DNA of 34,252 bases from Smittium culicis (GCA_001970855.1 LSSN01000412.1:1-34252), one strand, 5' to 3'. Shown: positions 23,284 to 34,234, numbered from the stretch's first letter. The notes: generated by a model not told the origin, from the sequence alone. Made by a program: numbers and translations.

Positions 23284-24642
23284 TTATAGTGTATTTAGAA
23301 AGTCAGTTAACGAGAGTTTTCCACCGTTAGATGCTTTTTTATTATCAGTTTGGGTCTTTTCTTTCTTTTTCAAAAGAGATTGAAGTGAAGATAAGCTATT
23401 TGCTTTTCGTTTTTTAGCCATGTTGGATGTTGATAATTGGGAATTATTTGAATTTTGCTGCTGGGAATTCTGGTTAGGTTTACTATTTTTTTGGCTATTG
23501 TTTTTTGAGTTTAGTATGTTGGTTGTTCCTTTTTGTAAATCTTTATTTAATTTTTGGTTAATTTGGTTTGGATTAGATTCGTTCTTTCGTTTTTTGGAGT
23601 TAAGTGAGATGTCGATGTTGGTTTGGGGAAGATGTGGTTCAATTTTACTAGCGATTTCAGAATTAGTTGATGGAGTATCATTATTTTTAGTTGGTGTATG
23701 TTTCAATGTAGATTCTTCGGAAGCAATAGTAATCGAAATTTCCGGAGGAGAAGGTATTACACTACTTTTACCGCTGGTAATGTTTTGTTTATCAGGATTG
23801 TTTATTACAAGCTGAGTTTCAGTGCTTATGCTGGCAATGTTGGAGATGGATTCAATATTTATACTTTTTTTCAATTTAGGCTTTTTTGCCATGCTGGCTT
23901 TTTTAATTTCAGCAGCTCTGAGCTCAAGCGGTGTAAGTTCTCTGGGTTTTGGCTTTTCTGAATCCACAACTCTCTTTTTTTCCATTTCTAATAGTTCTTT
24001 AACTTTTTCGCCGACCATATCTGAAGAAGGTAGTACTACTTTATCGACAATCTTATGTGCTTTGGAAATTTGTAATGCTTTATATTGGCTTGAGCAAAGA
24101 AATATTGAAGTAAGGTAGCACATATTGCATTTTAATGAGATTACATTTCTTGAGCCTTGTTCCATAATGCTAAGCTTTTTCCTAGCAGTTAAATTTGTTA
24201 AACTCCGTCTTGTCTCAGCTTCAACTTTGATCAAGCCCTTATTTTTTACTGATTTGGGGGATTTGGCGTCATAAGCCTTATTTTGTTGTAAATGCAAATT
24301 TAGTTCCTTGGAATTGCTAATGACTCTAAAAGAGTTTGCAGTATACCCTGGTTGCAGCAAATTACCGCAGAATTTGCACATAAAGCAGCGAAATTTGCCA
24401 TTTTCATCGTTCAGAATGCATGTACTATGAGATTTCCTATTAATTTTTCTAGAAGTTATTTTCTGGGGGATTGTGAATTTACTATATTTGGTTAGCTGGA
24501 GCTCGTCGTTTTTAGCACAGTCTACGATCTCAAGGATATTTCGGCCCAAGATTGCAGAAACTATCGGTGATTTGGCAAGCAACGCATTAGAGGCAAGCTC
24601 GAGAAATTCTAATCGTTGTACTGAGGATTTGTCTTTTGACAT
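23284..24642 (-). CDS. RPR2: RNase P/MRP protein subunit, Rpr2/Rpp21/Snm1 type, with long tail
   Basis: Likely a zinc-ribbon protein of nuclear RNase P (tRNA 5' maturation) or RNase MRP (rRNA processing). From Met at 24642 it is 452 residues; the frame is open 53 codons further upstream, but that part is basic and aromatic and looks unlike the family, whereas MSKDKSSVQRLEFLELASNA resembles the usual N-terminal helix. The domain has C89-x2-C92 followed by GNLLQPGYTANSFRVI, then C172-x2-C175 in KCNMCYLTS, the four zinc ligands expected of Rpr2/Rpp21. Family members are about 140-200 residues. Here a Lys-rich helical segment (about 205-260) and a Ser/Asn/Gln-rich disordered region (about 265-405) are added. 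The end has MAKKRKANSLSSLQSLLKKK and GKLSLTDFLNTL, a basic stretch plus a hydrophobic tail. Rpr2 and Snm1 cannot be separated by eye. Confidence 0.75.
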   Translation of the reverse strand: MSKDKSSVQRLEFLELASNALLAKSPIVSAILGRNILEIVDCAKNDELQLTKYSKFTIPQKITSRKINRKSHSTCILNDENGKFRCFMCKFCGNLLQPGYTANSFRVISNSKELNLHLQQNKAYDAKSPKSVKNKGLIKVEAETRRSLTNLTARKKLSIMEQGSRNVISLKCNMCYLTSIFLCSSQYKALQISKAHKIVDKVVLPSSDMVGEKVKELLEMEKKRVVDSEKPKPRELTPLELRAAEIKKASMAKKPKLKKSINIESISNIASISTETQLVINNPDKQNITSGKSSVIPSPPEISITIASEESTLKHTPTKNNDTPSTNSEIASKIEPHLPQTNIDISLNSKKRKNESNPNQINQKLNKDLQKGTTNILNSKNNSQKNSKPNQNSQQQNSNNSQLSTSNMAKKRKANSLSSLQSLLKKKEKTQTDNKKASNGGKLSLTDFLNTL

Positions 24643-26782
24643 TATAATAAAAAAGTTTGCATGCCTATGTAAAAAAGAAATTACTTTAAAAGCTTTCTTG
24701 TAACGATAAAAAAATTTTCTGTTACTTTTTGCTTTAGAGTAAAAAATGCGCTTGATTTGGCTAAATGAAAAGTAGCCAATAATGCGCGTATAAAGATACA
24801 TATTTTTTTATCAATAGATTTGGCTGAAAAAAAAAAAGCCAATCAACGTTTCTTCAAACTGGAATATTTTTTTAAAATAAGAAAATGCAAAAATACTCAA
24901 CTTTCATACTTGCAAATTTACCCAAACTAGTTTATAGCTACAAAAATATCCGCTATAACTCAGGATTATTTTTGAAACATATTTTTGGAACAATGTAGTT
25001 ATATAGAATTCTCTATTATTAGAATCAGTATATGTAATACCATTCTATCTAAAAAACATAATACTAATATTGAACAGCCGCTTAAATTTTTATAATCAAT
25101 CAGTAAAATATACTAATTTCAAAATTGACGCCAGTAATTTATTCAGTTAAAAAAACCAATTTATCCTTATCAAAAATTTTTGGCTTATATAAATAACACT
25201 TTTTATGATTTATCTCGTGAAACTTTTTAATGTATATTACTCAAAAAAAAATGCGAAAAGTGATATGAAGCTATAATCAGTAGAGTTTTTTATTATTATT
25301 CTTTGGATTAAAACCAGACTTTAGTTTCAAAGATCTAGAAAATGCACATCTTTTATTTCACATCTGATCTTGTAAAAAACTTTTAAACGTATCTTATGTA
25401 AGTAATATATGATCCATTTTTAATGATTTTATAAAAAAAATTTTTCTAGAGCCAAATTTGATTACGCTTTGGCTTGTATCTATCATTTTTTAAATCATCA
25501 TAATCCTTTATTTTTTTTTTATTAGGAAGATTTATTTTAACATAAATAAAATACATCATAATCCTTATTGCCTTATTTAACTCAAGAAAAAAAAAATATT
25601 TAAAACAAAATTTATATTGATTAAAATAAAAATCGTAAATGAATCATTAAATTATTAATGATAGTTTATATAATAATTTTAAATATGCAATATAGCAAGG
25701 AATACGCTTATATATGCTATGTTTTCAGGGGTTTGTGCTATTTCAAGACCTATTAAGCTGAATGATTTGACTTGGAATATTTCTCGGTGGAGATGGAGTT
25801 AATAGCTCAGCGAAGGATGGTCAAGTACTATTCTTTTAATATTAAGCAACTTTTTTAATATTTTTTAGATGTTTTTATATACTCTTAGTTCATTTTTTTA
25901 TAAACGCGCTGAAAAAAATAATGGATATCAGATTTGAAATGATTTGAAATGGCTCAAGTACTATTTAGAATATTGAGATTTATTTTATTTATTTGTAAGA
26001 ATTATAGATCAATAATTGCTAATACTTATATCGGAAGTATAAAAAAAAAATCCATATTTTTTTTTGTTTTATCATCGAATATATATTTTACAGAACTCAA
26101 GTCATTATATATATATATATTAGTTTCGCTTTTTTTACTCTATAGTTATATAAAAGTCTTGATAACATTTCTCCAAAATTATATAAGTAGATAATTAATA
26201 TTTTTTTAATTAAATTTGACTATTTTAATTTTAAATTTCAGTTTAAATATCATAATATTTTTGTGGTTGTATATAAAAACTCGAATTGTTTCCTTTAAAC
26301 TCTATAAAAATACCAAATTAGGTTTAATATTTTGCTATACTGTCAAAAAACAATAGAATAAAGAATCAGGCTTTGTATCTATGTCAATCTATTTTCTATT
26401 TAATTAATATTATTCATTGAGTCAATGTCCAGTGGGTATGGGGCTGCTAGAGCGGTAGAGGAGGTTCGTTTGAAAAATTGTTTATTGATAGTTTCATTTA
26501 TACTTTTAAATTCTGCTTAATAGACTCTCTGAGGCAAAAAAAAATCATACTAATAGCTTTATTTAGTGTTTATGAAATTAGACCAATGAATAAATATTGT
26601 GATTTGAGTGGTATAATTTTATATGCATTATAGCAGTGATGAATCAATAAGGTAAAATTTTATTTTAAAAAAGATTTCTTTAGAGTTGGGAACTTGCCAT
26701 GACCATGCGACCAGTAAAGAAATAATTACTGAGGACATGATTTTTTAAGCGGCAAATCGACAGGTAAAGAATAAATGTAGAA

Positions 26783-26792
26783 GGGGGGGGGG
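26783..26792 (+). repeat. G10 homopolymer
   Basis: Ten consecutive G bases preceded by AGAA and followed by TATAG; the second such run in the window. Confidence 0.9.
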
Positions 26793-27258
26793 TATAGACA
26801 TTTTACACCCAAAACATAAGTCTTTAGTTATTAGCTCTTTACCGATTGAATCTCTTACTACTAGCTAATAAAGGAAAAAAAAGTTTTAGCTTCAAAATTA
26901 CAAGAAAAAGCAATATAGTTATCATATCATTTAAAATAAAAAATCAAAACAAATTTCTTTACTTGATAGTTTGCAGTATAATCATAGTAAACGTAAAGAT
27001 CTTTTGTATAAAAATAAAAGTCAAAAAAATAAGGTGTTTTATCGCCCAAATTGAGATACTTTTAGCGAGTTTAGTAGTTATGTCGATACATGAAGAGAAT
27101 AATATAAATTTTAGAATACGGCCAAATTGGTTAGTTATAAAATGTGGATTAACCTAAGTAAAAGAAAATGAGGAAAAAAAGAAAAATCAAGCTAGTAAAT
27201 AAGATTGAATTTTGGTATCTGAAAATTTTAAAAAAGCTAGTTATCGCCTGGATTAAAA

Positions 27259-27283
27259 AAAAGAAAAGAAAAGAAAAGAAAAG
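27259..27283 (+). repeat. AAAAG microsatellite, five units
   Basis: Five perfect AAAAG units flanked by further A-rich sequence. Confidence 0.9.
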
Positions 27284-28238
27284 AAAAAGAAATGGTAAAA
27301 TCGGATAGTATTCGATGTGAGCATGAGAAATGGAGAAAAAAGAGTATGTTTTATTATGACTACCCACACAAATTGCGAGGAAATAGAATAAAATAAAAAT
27401 AAAAATAAAATCAAGCAGTTGATTTTATATTTTGGAATTCTATGCGCAATACAAATCGCTTTTGGGTGGTTGATAGTTGCACATATCCGCTGACCGTTTA
27501 GATCAAATTCAATATATACCATTTCTCTATATACATATATATTTTATGGTATGGATAAGGAGTAAATGGAAAAAAAAAATTTTTTTTTTGTAGAGATGTC
27601 GGAAATTGATATACTGAAAAACAAAAAACATAAATATGAAACTAAATATGGACGGGAGTGATGGCTAGGCTTTATATCGCTTTTGGTTGATAAGTTAGTA
27701 ATTTTGATCTCACCAGTATAGATAAATTGCGCTTAATCAACTAAAAAAAAAAAAAAAGTTTTTTTTTCTACGATAGTCCTAATAAATATAAGTTTATTTC
27801 AAAATTGATTCGGGTATTAAACCTGCATATAAATCATAAATGAATCAATGGATTTATTATTAATTCTTTTTTATGAGTATTTGAACGCAAAAGGGTTAAA
27901 ACATAAATTTTTTTGGTCGAAACGGGAGTGGATAATCAGACATAGCTCCTTCTGCAACATGGGACGAAGAGGTGTATTAATCATCGATACCAGGAATGTA
28001 TATTGAACTAATCACGCTACTATTTTTTATTTCAATACTTTAAATGATATAAAGAAGTGGAAGTTTGAGAGATTATTATTTTAATTTATAAAAAAAAAAG
28101 AAAAAAAAGTTGTATGGCGCAAGTTAGGGGGGAGGAAAGTAACGTTTTACAAAAATGCGATAAAAGTCGGATGAATCGAGATTAGAAAGTTAGGGCGGAA
28201 GATAGGGAGGTGTTTAAAAAAGTGTGACTAAGGGTAGA

Positions 28239-31200
28239 TTAAAACAAGTTTGACAGAGCGATGGCCAAAAAATTGAATGCAAAAACCAAAATTGCAAAGA
28301 TGAATCTCGGGCAGAAGATTTTCCAGACCATTAAGTGGCGCTTGAAGAAGTTGGCGAAAACCATTGCCATTAGAGTTAAGAACAGGTGGAAGAGTAGGAA
28401 TATACACGACACAGTGATTTTTAAGGTGTTTGACGACTTGGAAGTATTATTGTTTAGGGAATGCGAGGTTGAGAAGATCGGGCTTGTATGCAAATCGTGA
28501 TCGATGCTGTTAAATCCAGCAGGGTTGGTTTGCTCAGTTTTTGGGTAAAATTGAACTTTGGGTTTGTAAATTAATGTTGCTGGAAGGACAGAGGCGGCAA
28601 GAATCGGAGACGCGAACGTGTTTAAGAATATACTTGTTCCCGAAAACAAAAACGACATCGACTTGAGTCCAACGAAGCCAACAGACCATTGGATTGAAGG
28701 AATGGTAAATTGGTGACCTGTTGAGAAATAGTGGAGGTATGATAACTCGACGAATAAAAAAGTTGTTACTAAAAGTTTGCATATTTCAATAAAGGTGGAA
28801 TTTTCAGAGTTAGAAATGGTGTTAATTGAAGAGAATAGGGAATTGATTGATTTTGTTACAAGTACTAAACAAAAAACCAAAATAGTCAGATTTATTGATC
28901 CCATTGGCGGCGAAAATGTACAGCAAATAGAGTAAATAATAGTGATTGCCATCATGTATAGCTTAAATCTGTTATTTTCGCTATCGTTTGAACTTGAGAT
29001 GTTATTTTGATATGTATCGGTAACTGAGATATTTACATTATCGTCAAAATTTGAATGCGTGGTTGCTGATGATCTCTGGCGAATTTTATTGCCTATAAGT
29101 GACGATTTTTGAGTGCTGTTATGAGTTTTCAATGTATTGGTCTTTGAAACATTAGAAAAATTCAAATTGTTATTTGCAAGCGAAATTTGGATAAGGTATA
29201 CACACAAGCAGCCTAAAACAATAGTAAGCAATAGCGAGATTCTTGGAAGGTATAGTTTCATCAAGCCTAGAGTGTTTTTATCAACCATACCGAACCAAAT
29301 GATGAGCCAATTAGCAAATCCATTAAAAGAAAAGTCAATTTTCAAGCCATGGGATTGCGGATTTAGAGGGTTGGAGAAAGAAGAGTCAGATAAGTAACTT
29401 TCGATCGAATCTATAAACCAGTAAAACGAGGACATAAGCAGCGAAGTTCCTAGTCCAAAAGATATCCAGACATTAGAATCAAAAACGTTTCTTGAAGAAC
29501 TCGAGTTGGAAAAGACTAGCTTTCTTAGAAGTATAGGGCAAAAATAAGCGATAGCAATGTTAAATAAGCTCAGCGAAACTGTGGAAACAGTCAATGAAGG
29601 AGATTGACCAAACCCATAGAATGTCGGGTTGCAAAAAATACTAGTTTCTTCTCTGCAAACAGTTGATACAGATGCAACTTTGTTCAAAACAAGGACCAAG
29701 GAGATGTATACTAGTGGTCTGTAAATTTGGTGCATTTGCATTCCAGCGATTTTAAAGTCATTGTAGTGATATGCGGAAATGAGAAGGAGTATGAACAGGA
29801 AAGTTTGTAGTAAATAAAAAACTACATTATCTTCATTAATTGTGAAACTGTTAGAGGTGAATATCAGTGAATGAAAAATTATAAAAACTATGGCGATAAA
29901 TGCTATTAGTCTAATTGTGAAACTAAAGTTTGGACTTTTTGAGGAGCGATGTATTGATACTGGGACATTCTTTTCTTTTTTTGGGGTTAGATTGGAGTTT
30001 GTGTTGGTTGAAGTTATGGAAAATACGACAAAATAAAGCAGAGAAAGCAAGGCTGAAGTTGCCAGTCTTACTTTGAGGTTAGATTGAGCGGAAATAGCGA
30101 TTTTTAAAAGCTGAGAATTGTTAAACACGGAGCCAAAGAGAATCGAAAAAAATTTGAGAAATCTTGTTGATAAAAGTGCGGTGATAATTCCAAAGAACAG
30201 GGCCCTGAAAGAGTTGATAGAAGTCAAATATAAGTTGTAATTGTTTACCAAGAATAAGATGTATAAAATCAAGAGTGATCCGGCGAATGTGATAGTAAGC
30301 CCAGAGTATATCATTATATTGTCAAATTGGGCCCAAGATTTCCTCAAGTCGGACAATGTGACTCTAGTGAATGTCAAATAGTCAGCAGCGGCAATCTCTT
30401 CCAAAAGATTATATTGGATTTTGTCTTTGGCTGACATTTGGCTAGCAGAACTAAATTTATTTCTAAAGTTGATGATTTTGAGGTAGGAGTTCTGAGCATT
30501 GGTGTACAAGAGATTCCAGTTGGTTATCATACTTTTTGAGAATCCGTGATTTGAAGAAAATTCGCGGTATTTTGATAGGTATTGGTAAATTTGGGCAGCG
30601 TTTAGACGCATGAAGTATAGGTAACTCCACTCAACAGGAGAAAAATCGGAATTAAATATCAAGTTTGAAAGCGTATTGTTTTGGAGGAGGGATAAAATAT
30701 TTTTAGAGAATTCATGGTCGTTATTAGAAATAGATGAGTTAAGAGAAGATATAGTAGAATAGTTTAAATTGGGGACATTGTAGAAAGAGTCACAGAATAG
30801 TTCACCATTGATTGAGCCAAGGTTATTAAATGGGATTGGTAATCCTAGGAGAAGAGAAATCGTTGGGACAAAATCGACCTGGAGCATGTTTCTTATAGGG
30901 AGACCATTATATAAGTGGCCGTTGTGGGAGAAACCGTTGCTTATATCTGAGTCAGTGTGAATATCATTAGTTTTTGATAAGGAGAGTAGAATATCAGATG
31001 TTTTTTGCAAAACGGAGTGAATGCGGGCTTCGCTTTTTAATGTTTTGAAAGGGGTATTTGAATACATAAAAATGGCAGCATCGAGTTCTTCATCGCTATC
31101 GCCGCCGTGGTCGCCTTTCATGTTCATACCATGGTCTCCAAAAACGATTAGGAGGGAGCTATTTAAATTTTGAGGGGGAGGGGTTGATTCGGATTGTAGT

Positions 31201-32432
31201 TTATAGTCAAGATCGAAAGAGTCTATTATTAGGCTAATGAGAGAATCCATTTGGGATAGTTTTCTGGACATTTCATTATGGACGGGGCCATATCTGTGGC
31301 CAACATGATCAACACCGAGCAAGTGGCCTATGATTAGGCCCCAGTCTTTAAATTCGCTGTTAATGGGAAAAGGGTTTTTTGGGTCGGGGTTAAAGTCGGG
31401 GTGAGAGAAGGAGGAGTTTTTAGCGACGAGATTTAGCCAATGGTTAGACATATTTTTAAATTGGTCGGATATAGAGGAGTTACGGCTTTTAAGCGAAGGT
31501 AGTTTAGAATTTATCATTGGGAGTAGAAACAGGGGTAGGCGAGAAATGACGCCATCATCGACAGTATCTAGGTCCCAAACGTCTAAACTAGGGAATGGTC
31601 TTGAGAAAGTCCAAGGGGAGTTGTTTGAGATTTTATTTTGGTTGGAAGAGTTAGCAGAGTGGTAAAGTTCAGAGGGGAATAAGCTGGACCAAGTGTCGTC
31701 GCCAAGGAAAACCAAATTTTTTTGGGGAAGAGAGCTTTCAGTAAGAATGTTTGGGGGGGTAGTAGGTTTTTTTAAGTAGTTTATAGCAAATTGTTTTAGC
31801 CAGTTATCTTCGGCTATGGCGCTACCAGCGAAATTACTTCCAGCATCTATAAAAGTAGGTAGTTGACCGGTGGTTAAGCCTTTTAAGCGTTGCAAGGTGG
31901 TAGTAGGGGGATCGGCACGGAAACGGAGCAGCTGTGATTGTTGAGGTTTATTTTTGAGATTAGAGTTTATGGAGAGTAGTTTATTTCTAAAGTTCAAAGT
32001 ATTTGGGGAGTTTCCTTGTTTAAGAAAGGGATCAGACGGTTTCAAATCAGGGATAGAATCATAGGTAAAACTATTTTGGGAGTTTGAGTAGTTGTATGTG
32101 GCATAGTCAATGCGTAAGGCATCAATAATTAGAATGACGACTTTATCATATTTCTGGGAGGGCCATATACTTTTAGGAGAGGTGCTATTTGAACTAGGGC
32201 TAGAAAGCTCGGTATAGTATTTTTTCGGGGAAGGGCTGTAAAATAGCAAGTTGTCGAGGTGATTTCCTATAGGAAATTTAGAGGAGTCGCTTAAGTTTGG
32301 GAGTTCATTTCTTGTTAGTAAAAACCCAGAAGAGAAGAGATATATTCCGATGAAAGCAATTTTAGCGATGAAAAGGTAGATTATAAAAAATTGAAATTTA
32401 TAAATGAGAGGGACAACATTTTTGAGGGACAT
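28239..32432 (-). CDS. GPI13: GPI ethanolamine phosphate transferase 3 (Gpi13/PIG-O)
   Basis: ER membrane enzyme that adds ethanolamine phosphate to the third mannose of the GPI precursor. The single uninterrupted frame is 1397 residues. A signal-anchor helix (about 9-33) is followed by SSGFLLTR, typical of PIG-O. The luminal alkaline-phosphatase-like domain shows LIIDALRIDY (D104), DPPTTTLQRLKGLTTG with candidate nucleophile threonines, LPTFIDAGSNF, FLGDDTW, then IIGHLLGVDHVGHRYGP (H370, D375, H376, H379) and FGDHGM...GDHGGDSDEE (D433, H434, D441, H442). From about 705 there are many hydrophobic helices (roughly 15). Conserved C-terminal blocks are STGHQFTIPSIQWSVGFVG (about 1237-1255) and KRHLMVWKIFCPRF (about 1364-1377). 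It is longer than the yeast and human proteins (about 1000-1100), mainly through Ser/Asn-rich loops at about 805-835, 1085-1155 and 1295-1335. The intronless state contrasts with CFT2. Confidence 0.95.
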   Translation of the reverse strand: MSLKNVVPLIYKFQFFIIYLFIAKIAFIGIYLFSSGFLLTRNELPNLSDSSKFPIGNHLDNLLFYSPSPKKYYTELSSPSSNSTSPKSIWPSQKYDKVVILIIDALRIDYATYNYSNSQNSFTYDSIPDLKPSDPFLKQGNSPNTLNFRNKLLSINSNLKNKPQQSQLLRFRADPPTTTLQRLKGLTTGQLPTFIDAGSNFAGSAIAEDNWLKQFAINYLKKPTTPPNILTESSLPQKNLVFLGDDTWSSLFPSELYHSANSSNQNKISNNSPWTFSRPFPSLDVWDLDTVDDGVISRLPLFLLPMINSKLPSLKSRNSSISDQFKNMSNHWLNLVAKNSSFSHPDFNPDPKNPFPINSEFKDWGLIIGHLLGVDHVGHRYGPVHNEMSRKLSQMDSLISLIIDSFDLDYKLQSESTPPPQNLNSSLLIVFGDHGMNMKGDHGGDSDEELDAAIFMYSNTPFKTLKSEARIHSVLQKTSDILLSLSKTNDIHTDSDISNGFSHNGHLYNGLPIRNMLQVDFVPTISLLLGLPIPFNNLGSINGELFCDSFYNVPNLNYSTISSLNSSISNNDHEFSKNILSLLQNNTLSNLIFNSDFSPVEWSYLYFMRLNAAQIYQYLSKYREFSSNHGFSKSMITNWNLLYTNAQNSYLKIINFRNKFSSASQMSAKDKIQYNLLEEIAAADYLTFTRVTLSDLRKSWAQFDNIMIYSGLTITFAGSLLILYILFLVNNYNLYLTSINSFRALFFGIITALLSTRFLKFFSILFGSVFNNSQLLKIAISAQSNLKVRLATSALLSLLYFVVFSITSTNTNSNLTPKKEKNVPVSIHRSSKSPNFSFTIRLIAFIAIVFIIFHSLIFTSNSFTINEDNVVFYLLQTFLFILLLISAYHYNDFKIAGMQMHQIYRPLVYISLVLVLNKVASVSTVCREETSIFCNPTFYGFGQSPSLTVSTVSLSLFNIAIAYFCPILLRKLVFSNSSSSRNVFDSNVWISFGLGTSLLMSSFYWFIDSIESYLSDSSFSNPLNPQSHGLKIDFSFNGFANWLIIWFGMVDKNTLGLMKLYLPRISLLLTIVLGCLCVYLIQISLANNNLNFSNVSKTNTLKTHNSTQKSSLIGNKIRQRSSATTHSNFDDNVNISVTDTYQNNISSSNDSENNRFKLYMMAITIIYSICCTFSPPMGSINLTILVFCLVLVTKSINSLFSSINTISNSENSTFIEICKLLVTTFLFVELSYLHYFSTGHQFTIPSIQWSVGFVGLKSMSFLFSGTSIFLNTFASPILAASVLPATLIYKPKVQFYPKTEQTNPAGFNSIDHDLHTSPIFSTSHSLNNNTSKSSNTLKITVSCIFLLFHLFLTLMAMVFANFFKRHLMVWKIFCPRFIFAILVFAFNFLAIALSNLF

Positions 32433-33640
32433 ATTGTATCAAAAGTGTGGGGTATAGTATTTATTTGGGTAAGAGAGGGGTGGGTAGTGAGCAGAGGCGG
32501 GATATTTGATATTTAGAAATGGAGTGTAGGTTGAAGAATAGTTATGATCGACATTAATGAAAAAAGTTAAGTGTAAAGGTTGTAAATCGAGCTGAGTTTG
32601 GGATAAAAATAGCAACTTTTGGGATTATTAGAAGAAGGCGAGTGGTATCAATATTTTATATTGCTGGTATTTTAACATAGTATAAAAATGATTTTTATAC
32701 AGGAAGGATGTTATTCGCTGTGTTGATTGGGCTCCTTGTGGTAATAGGTAATGGTTATTGGCTGATCATTTGGGTAGATACAATGGAAAAAATACTTCAA
32801 GTGTACTTTTTAGCTTAGCAGTAATTTGCTGAATGGGGGTTGGATCATTTGTGGATTTAATCAACTGTATTTACTGATGTGAGTTCGTGCGTTTATTTGC
32901 AGTTTAATGGAAGATTAAAATGGCAGCGTAAAGATTAGCATTTAAAGCGGACACAAGATATTTTCTGGGCTGAAGTTTTGCACAGGCTAAAAGAAAAATA
33001 GTGATTGGCAGAGACAAATGAGGTGTGAGAGTTCAGCCAATCAAAAATGCGTAGGTGTATTTGACAGCGGTGTTAATAACCGTTGGGGTACTTAGCGCTT
33101 TATTCTTACTATAAAAGCAAAGATTGTTCTTGTATATTTGTAAGGTTTTGGGATCTGCAAACATTGAGCAGTAGCAGTAGCAGTAGCAGTAGCAGTAGCA
33201 GTAATCTGAATGCTGTATTTCGAAATGAAGCGAATGATCAGAGAGAAAGGAGCGCGTGAGGATGAGAGCGCATTCATTGGCCCAGATGGTCTGCTGAGTA
33301 CCAGCCACAGCGAATTATCTGTTTAGGTTACTCTGCTTCATTAATATATTTATCAATATAGTCACGTTTTCATAAGTGATGAGTAATTCGGCACAGCTAA
33401 ATACGAAAGGAAGAAATATACTCGCCATCTCCCGCTACCAACAAACACTTCTTTTACATCAAAAGTAGCTAGTCTTCACCCCGCCCACCTCCTGTTACTC
33501 CAGCAGCTGACTTTATATGGAGGCATTCGTAGTCCACTCGCCCTTGAATTAGGATGGTCTGCATTGCGCGGGAATTGTGGGTCAGCTTTTTCATTTAAAC
33601 CTATAATAGACAAACCGTTGCCCCCTCCCCCCCAAAAGAA
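32433..33640. other. Upstream region of GPI13
   Basis: About 1.2 kb without a supported gene, with G+C rising towards 33.5 kb. Purine-rich G runs (AGAGAGGGGTGGG at about 32472-32484) lie just upstream of the GPI13 start on the opposite strand. CACCCCGCCCACCTCC (about 33478-33493) is a GC-box-like word that could serve a promoter in either direction. A minus-strand frame across the hexamer repeat gives Tyr-Cys repeats and is not credible as a gene. Confidence 0.4.
33167..33202 (+). repeat. AGCAGT hexamer microsatellite, six perfect units
   Basis: Six perfect tandem copies of AGCAGT (36 bp), ending before AATCTG. The unit differs from the A/T microsatellites elsewhere in the window. Confidence 0.95.
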
Positions 33641-33907
33641 ATGTCAATTAAATTTTATCTTGGAAACCTGCTGAAGATGATTGGTAGAAACGCTGCACTT
33701 GGTTGGGCACTTTTTCTAAAATGCTCAAATAGCTACAGCACGCTGCACGACGATAGGCTCTTATCACATTTCCTGGTTAGATTGAATCCGTACTTATCAG
33801 CAATTGGCTGCGTGCTATATTGGCACGATGCTATTCGGCTACGCCTGTATAGTCTCCGCCGATTAATAATATCTGCGCTTTCAGCCTCTTTACTAATCCA
33901 GCCTTAG
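33641..33907 (+). CDS. Hypothetical 88-codon ORF, weak
   Basis: An ATG-initiated frame in the higher-GC end of the window (starts MSIKFYLGNLLKMIGRNAAL, ends SALSASLLIQP). It has mixed, protein-like composition with W, C, H and R, a possible hydrophobic N-terminal helix and a basic segment near 65-72. I recognise no family. It is directly preceded by a C-rich run (33620-33635). It could be a small gene, an exon, or chance in a GC-richer spacer. Confidence 0.18.
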   Translation: MSIKFYLGNLLKMIGRNAALGWALFLKCSNSYSTLHDDRLLSHFLVRLNPYLSAIGCVLYWHDAIRLRLYSLRRLIISALSASLLIQP

Positions 33908-34029
33908 CAATAAGCTGTGTTTTTGGCTGTTTGCGTCGATCAGCTAAATTTCCGACCCTTTAAATGCAGTGGAAACCAACATCCACAAATCCTGTCACTT
34001 TTTATGGCACCGACTAGAACTCTTTTAGT

Positions 34030-34234
34030 GCTTCCTTGACATCTTTTTTTTATTTTTATTTTCTTTATTACTTTTTCTTTGTTTTTCGACTGGAATTGAA
34101 TTTGAGCTTTTATTTTTATTTAATCTCTCTCATTGTTTTCTCTCAGCTCTTCATTGTTCAATTCTACTTTCCATTTATCTTTTCTTTTTATTCTCTTAAA
34201 CTCAACTCCTCTTTACATTAAATACTTACTTCAA
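34030..34234 (+). promoter_or_regulatory. Pyrimidine-rich stretch, possible promoter or 5' leader of a gene beyond the window
   Basis: About 200 bp strongly biased to T and C on the plus strand. In fungi, CT-rich tracts often lie just upstream of start codons, so a plus-strand gene could begin beyond 34252. This is inference from composition only. The region is open in one frame but encodes almost only F, Y, L and S. Confidence 0.25.

Larger units (their letters stand above)
24802..28238. other. AT-rich intergenic region with decayed sequence
   Basis: About 3.4 kb without a supported gene. Local islands of higher G+C (25725-25835, 26430-26470, 26690-26760, 27640-27720, 27890-28010) have no continuous frame. 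A plus-strand frame of 103 codons without an ATG start (26846-27157) is Ile/Lys-rich, but its end (ENNINFRIRPNWLVIKCGL) looks somewhat protein-like. The word TCAAGTACTATT occurs near 25823 and 25955. Microsatellites include a TA repeat near 26106-26121 and AAAAT units near 27391-27410. Confidence 0.45.

Noticed and set aside
24643..24801. 53-codon N-terminal extension of the RPR2-like gene
   Set aside because: It is basic and aromatic with no family similarity. The Met at 24642 begins the helix expected in Rpr2-type proteins. A mitochondrial-type leader cannot be fully excluded.
25949..26194. 81-codon frame starting MAQVLFRILRF
   Set aside because: It runs through A, T and TA repeats, is mostly hydrophobic, and has no recognised domain.
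26436..26475. tRNA-like GC island (GGGCTGCTAGAGCGGTAGAGG)
   Set aside because: I could not fold a cloverleaf or find a B box at the right distance.
26846..27157. 103-codon Ile/Lys-rich frame
   Set aside because: No ATG at its start and low-complexity composition. Kept only as a note in the intergenic entry.
33033..33308. 91-codon minus-strand frame with Tyr-Cys repeats
   Set aside because: The repeats are a translation of the AGCAGT microsatellite, and the rest has no protein family features.
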